Source of the DNA: Bombyx mori
Lineage: Eukaryota; Arthropoda; Insecta; Lepidoptera; Bombycidae
DNA: 64,000 nt
Assembly (NCBI RefSeq): GCF_030269925.1
Contig: NC_085120.1
Location: 9,575,501 to 9,639,500, forward strand
Direction of reading: 5' to 3'
Positions 62,367-64,000 of this stretch are shown one piece after another (position 1 is the stretch's first letter; each line of letters begins with the position of its first letter). A model generated the notes under the pieces. The model worked only from the letters and a program-made list of their open reading frames with translations, did not search any database and was not told where the DNA came from. Position numbers and translations under genes: made by a program.

Positions 62367-63141
62367 AACAAGAGACCCTGGTCGCGACTTGCAACGCTGT
62401 GTAGGATTAAGAGGTCCCTATCAATGCGCATATTACGCTCAACTCCATACTCCGCATTCCTCTCCTTGATTAGCCGAATTTGATAGGAACCTGGCGGCTT
62501 GAGATGTTCTTTCAAGTATAGAATTTACGAAATTGCTTGACAAGCCAATGTCTTTTACTAGCTTATAGAAAGATTTCGCTGGTACGTCGCTCCTACTTCG
62601 ACGGAATATAGACTAATCACGTATCGATTTTTGGTTAACTCGTTCGTGAGAAGTGTTGTTTTTTTTTATAAGGAGGAATTTTAACGAAATTAATAAAATT
62701 TAGTTACATCATGAAAGATTTAGAATATCGTGTACCGCCAAACTGGAGAAATATGGACGCGCAATTTGGACCGTAGGTGTGGTACGTCCAATGTTGAAAA
62801 ACTGTCCGTAAACCGTCCGTGAAAGAAATCGCATCTCCTCACCTATTATACAGTAAAAAAAGGGAAATTATCTTCCACGGAAATTGTCTACAAAAAAAAA
62901 ATACATATTTTTCTTTCTAAAGTATTTTATAAACTCATTTAAACAGTCATCCGAGTTGTACGTGGAAGCGAAAATTGAAAAAGTTTCGTTTACTTAATTC
63001 GACTTTAGAACAATTCCGTTTTTGATGTTCTTCAGCGAGTGTTTTTTTTATTATTTTAAAATCTCTTTGTTGAATGTATTTATTTAGCTCTGCTATTCGA
63101 GTGTATTTTTGGAAGTTCCGAAATTATTTATTCGTATATAG
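62367..63141. other. Intergenic, nothing recognised
   Basis: AT-rich with short open frames of no recognisable content. Confidence 0.3.
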
Positions 63142-63386
63142 CAGCTTTTCCCAAAGTGGGCGATAACGCCCTCTTATGGGCGCTGCAGGCCTAAAGGGGG
63201 CCGGTAAGAGACCCACAAAAAAAAAGGGGGCGTTTGAGAGGCGATTTGTAATTTCATCTAGGATGCCTCTTAGACACCGACTAAGCTTTCGCTATAGTTG
63301 TTTTCCAGTAGGTGAAAAAAATGGGGGCGCTAAAAATAATTTATTCCCAAAGTGGACAGTAGACAAAATAAGTTTGGAAGCCTCTG
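63142..63386. mobile_element. hAT-like MITE with near-perfect 8-bp duplication
   Basis: Ends CAGCTTTTCCCAAAGTGGGC and (reverse complement) CAGAGGCTTCCAAACTT. Flanks GTATATAG (63134-63141) and ATATATAG (63387-63394) agree at 7 of 8. 245 bp. An internal second copy of TTCCCAAAGTGG occurs near 63344. Confidence 0.78.
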
Positions 63387-63963
63387 ATATATAGTGTATT
63401 CACCGTACCTACCAATTCGTAGCCTGTTGAATGCAGCCGTCTATCTTCAGATATGAGTTCGAAGTAACAATTGCATTGGAATAAAGACTATTATTCGTTT
63501 TCAACTATGATGATGCATGATTGTAACAATAGCCAAAAGTCATTACCCTCTGCCGCCATGTACTTTAATAACGTCTAAAAATCAGCTCGACCGTCAATTA
63601 TTTTGCCCATTTACTTACACTAAAAAAATTATATCTAAATTTCTAGTCAACAGAGCTTCTAGCTTGAATGAAAGTTACGCAAAAATCTAATCATACAAAA
63701 TACGAAATCATTATGACAAACGACACGAATTGTATTACCATAATAATAACCAGACTTTTATCGGTGTTCGCGAGGCGTAGATATAATTAAAACTATACGG
63801 TATGCGTTTACTTTTACGGTTTATTCTTGCGTTTTCTTATCGTCATTATACCTAATATTTCTGACGCTTCGAATGCTTTATGATTAAGAAATCACAAATG
63901 ATTTTGAAAGGTTCGTCGATATATTCGAATATTGAATATTATATTGACTATTATATGTATGTA
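63387..63963. other. Intergenic, nothing recognised
   Basis: AT-rich; no coding support. Confidence 0.3.
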
Positions 63964-64000
63964 CTAGCTTTACCCGTCCCCTTCGCTGGGCATTTAAAAT
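63964..64000 (+). repeat. Start of a dispersed arthropod repeat (cut by window edge)
   Basis: CTAGCTTTACCCGTCCCCTTCGCTGGGC resembles the opening of the 20808 repeat family (TAGCTGACCCGGCAGACTTCG). Confidence 0.5.

Noticed and set aside
1..64000. CRISPR arrays, bacterial operons, rRNA genes or integrated virus.
   Set aside because: No regularly spaced repeats with unique spacers, no rRNA-like sequence, and no viral structural genes; the reverse transcriptases are non-LTR LINEs without LTRs or gag/env.

Overview
The window is insect nuclear DNA, almost certainly from the silkworm genus Bombyx. The main evidence is more than twenty copies of the tRNA-derived Bm1 SINE and more than ten 3' ends of a BMC1/L1Bm-like Jockey-clade LINE, both hallmarks of Bombyx. 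The split genes have canonical GT-AG introns, and AT-rich introns surround conserved animal proteins. The sequence cannot separate B. mori from B. mandarina.

Layout. (1) 1-4600: first coding exon of an unrecognised minus-strand gene (1837-2065), a possible bidirectional promoter near 2350, and SINE/LINE debris. (2) 5430-6770: intronless minus-strand WDR18 homologue (ribosome biogenesis). (3) 7750-41285: plus-strand MCTS1 homologue (translation re-initiation/recycling), five exons, 182 codons, with a 26.3 kb first intron. A complete single-exon adiponectin receptor gene (9567-10727) lies inside that intron on the same strand. The rest of the intron is mostly transposable elements. (4) 43293-58464: plus-strand ETFDH homologue (mitochondrial ETF:ubiquinone oxidoreductase), 15 exons, 606 codons. 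Every splice phase closes and the FAD and 4Fe-4S motifs are present. Its introns hold a Tc1-like transposon, a CR1/Jockey-type LINE with a long open reverse-transcriptase frame, several Bm1 copies and a hAT-like MITE. (5) 58465-64000: no recognised gene; repeats, a possible TATA promoter near 60769 and a hAT-like MITE.

The four recognised genes are housekeeping or metabolic. WDR18 and MCTS1 both serve protein synthesis and are arranged head to head about 1 kb apart. AdipoR (lipid and ceramide signalling) and ETFDH (electrons from fatty-acid and amino-acid oxidation) both touch lipid energy metabolism, but nothing in the sequence shows co-regulation.

The most notable structures are: the receptor gene nested in the MCTS1 intron; two nested hAT-like MITEs with perfect 8-bp target duplications; a hAT relic nested in a 2.2 kb element with about 32-bp terminal repeats; a 600-bp TA-flanked element with near-perfect long terminal repeats inside an old SINE; and a LINE 3'-UTR stem that looks conserved by compensatory change. 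I found no convincing undescribed multi-gene system. All similarity statements come from recognition, not from database searches.
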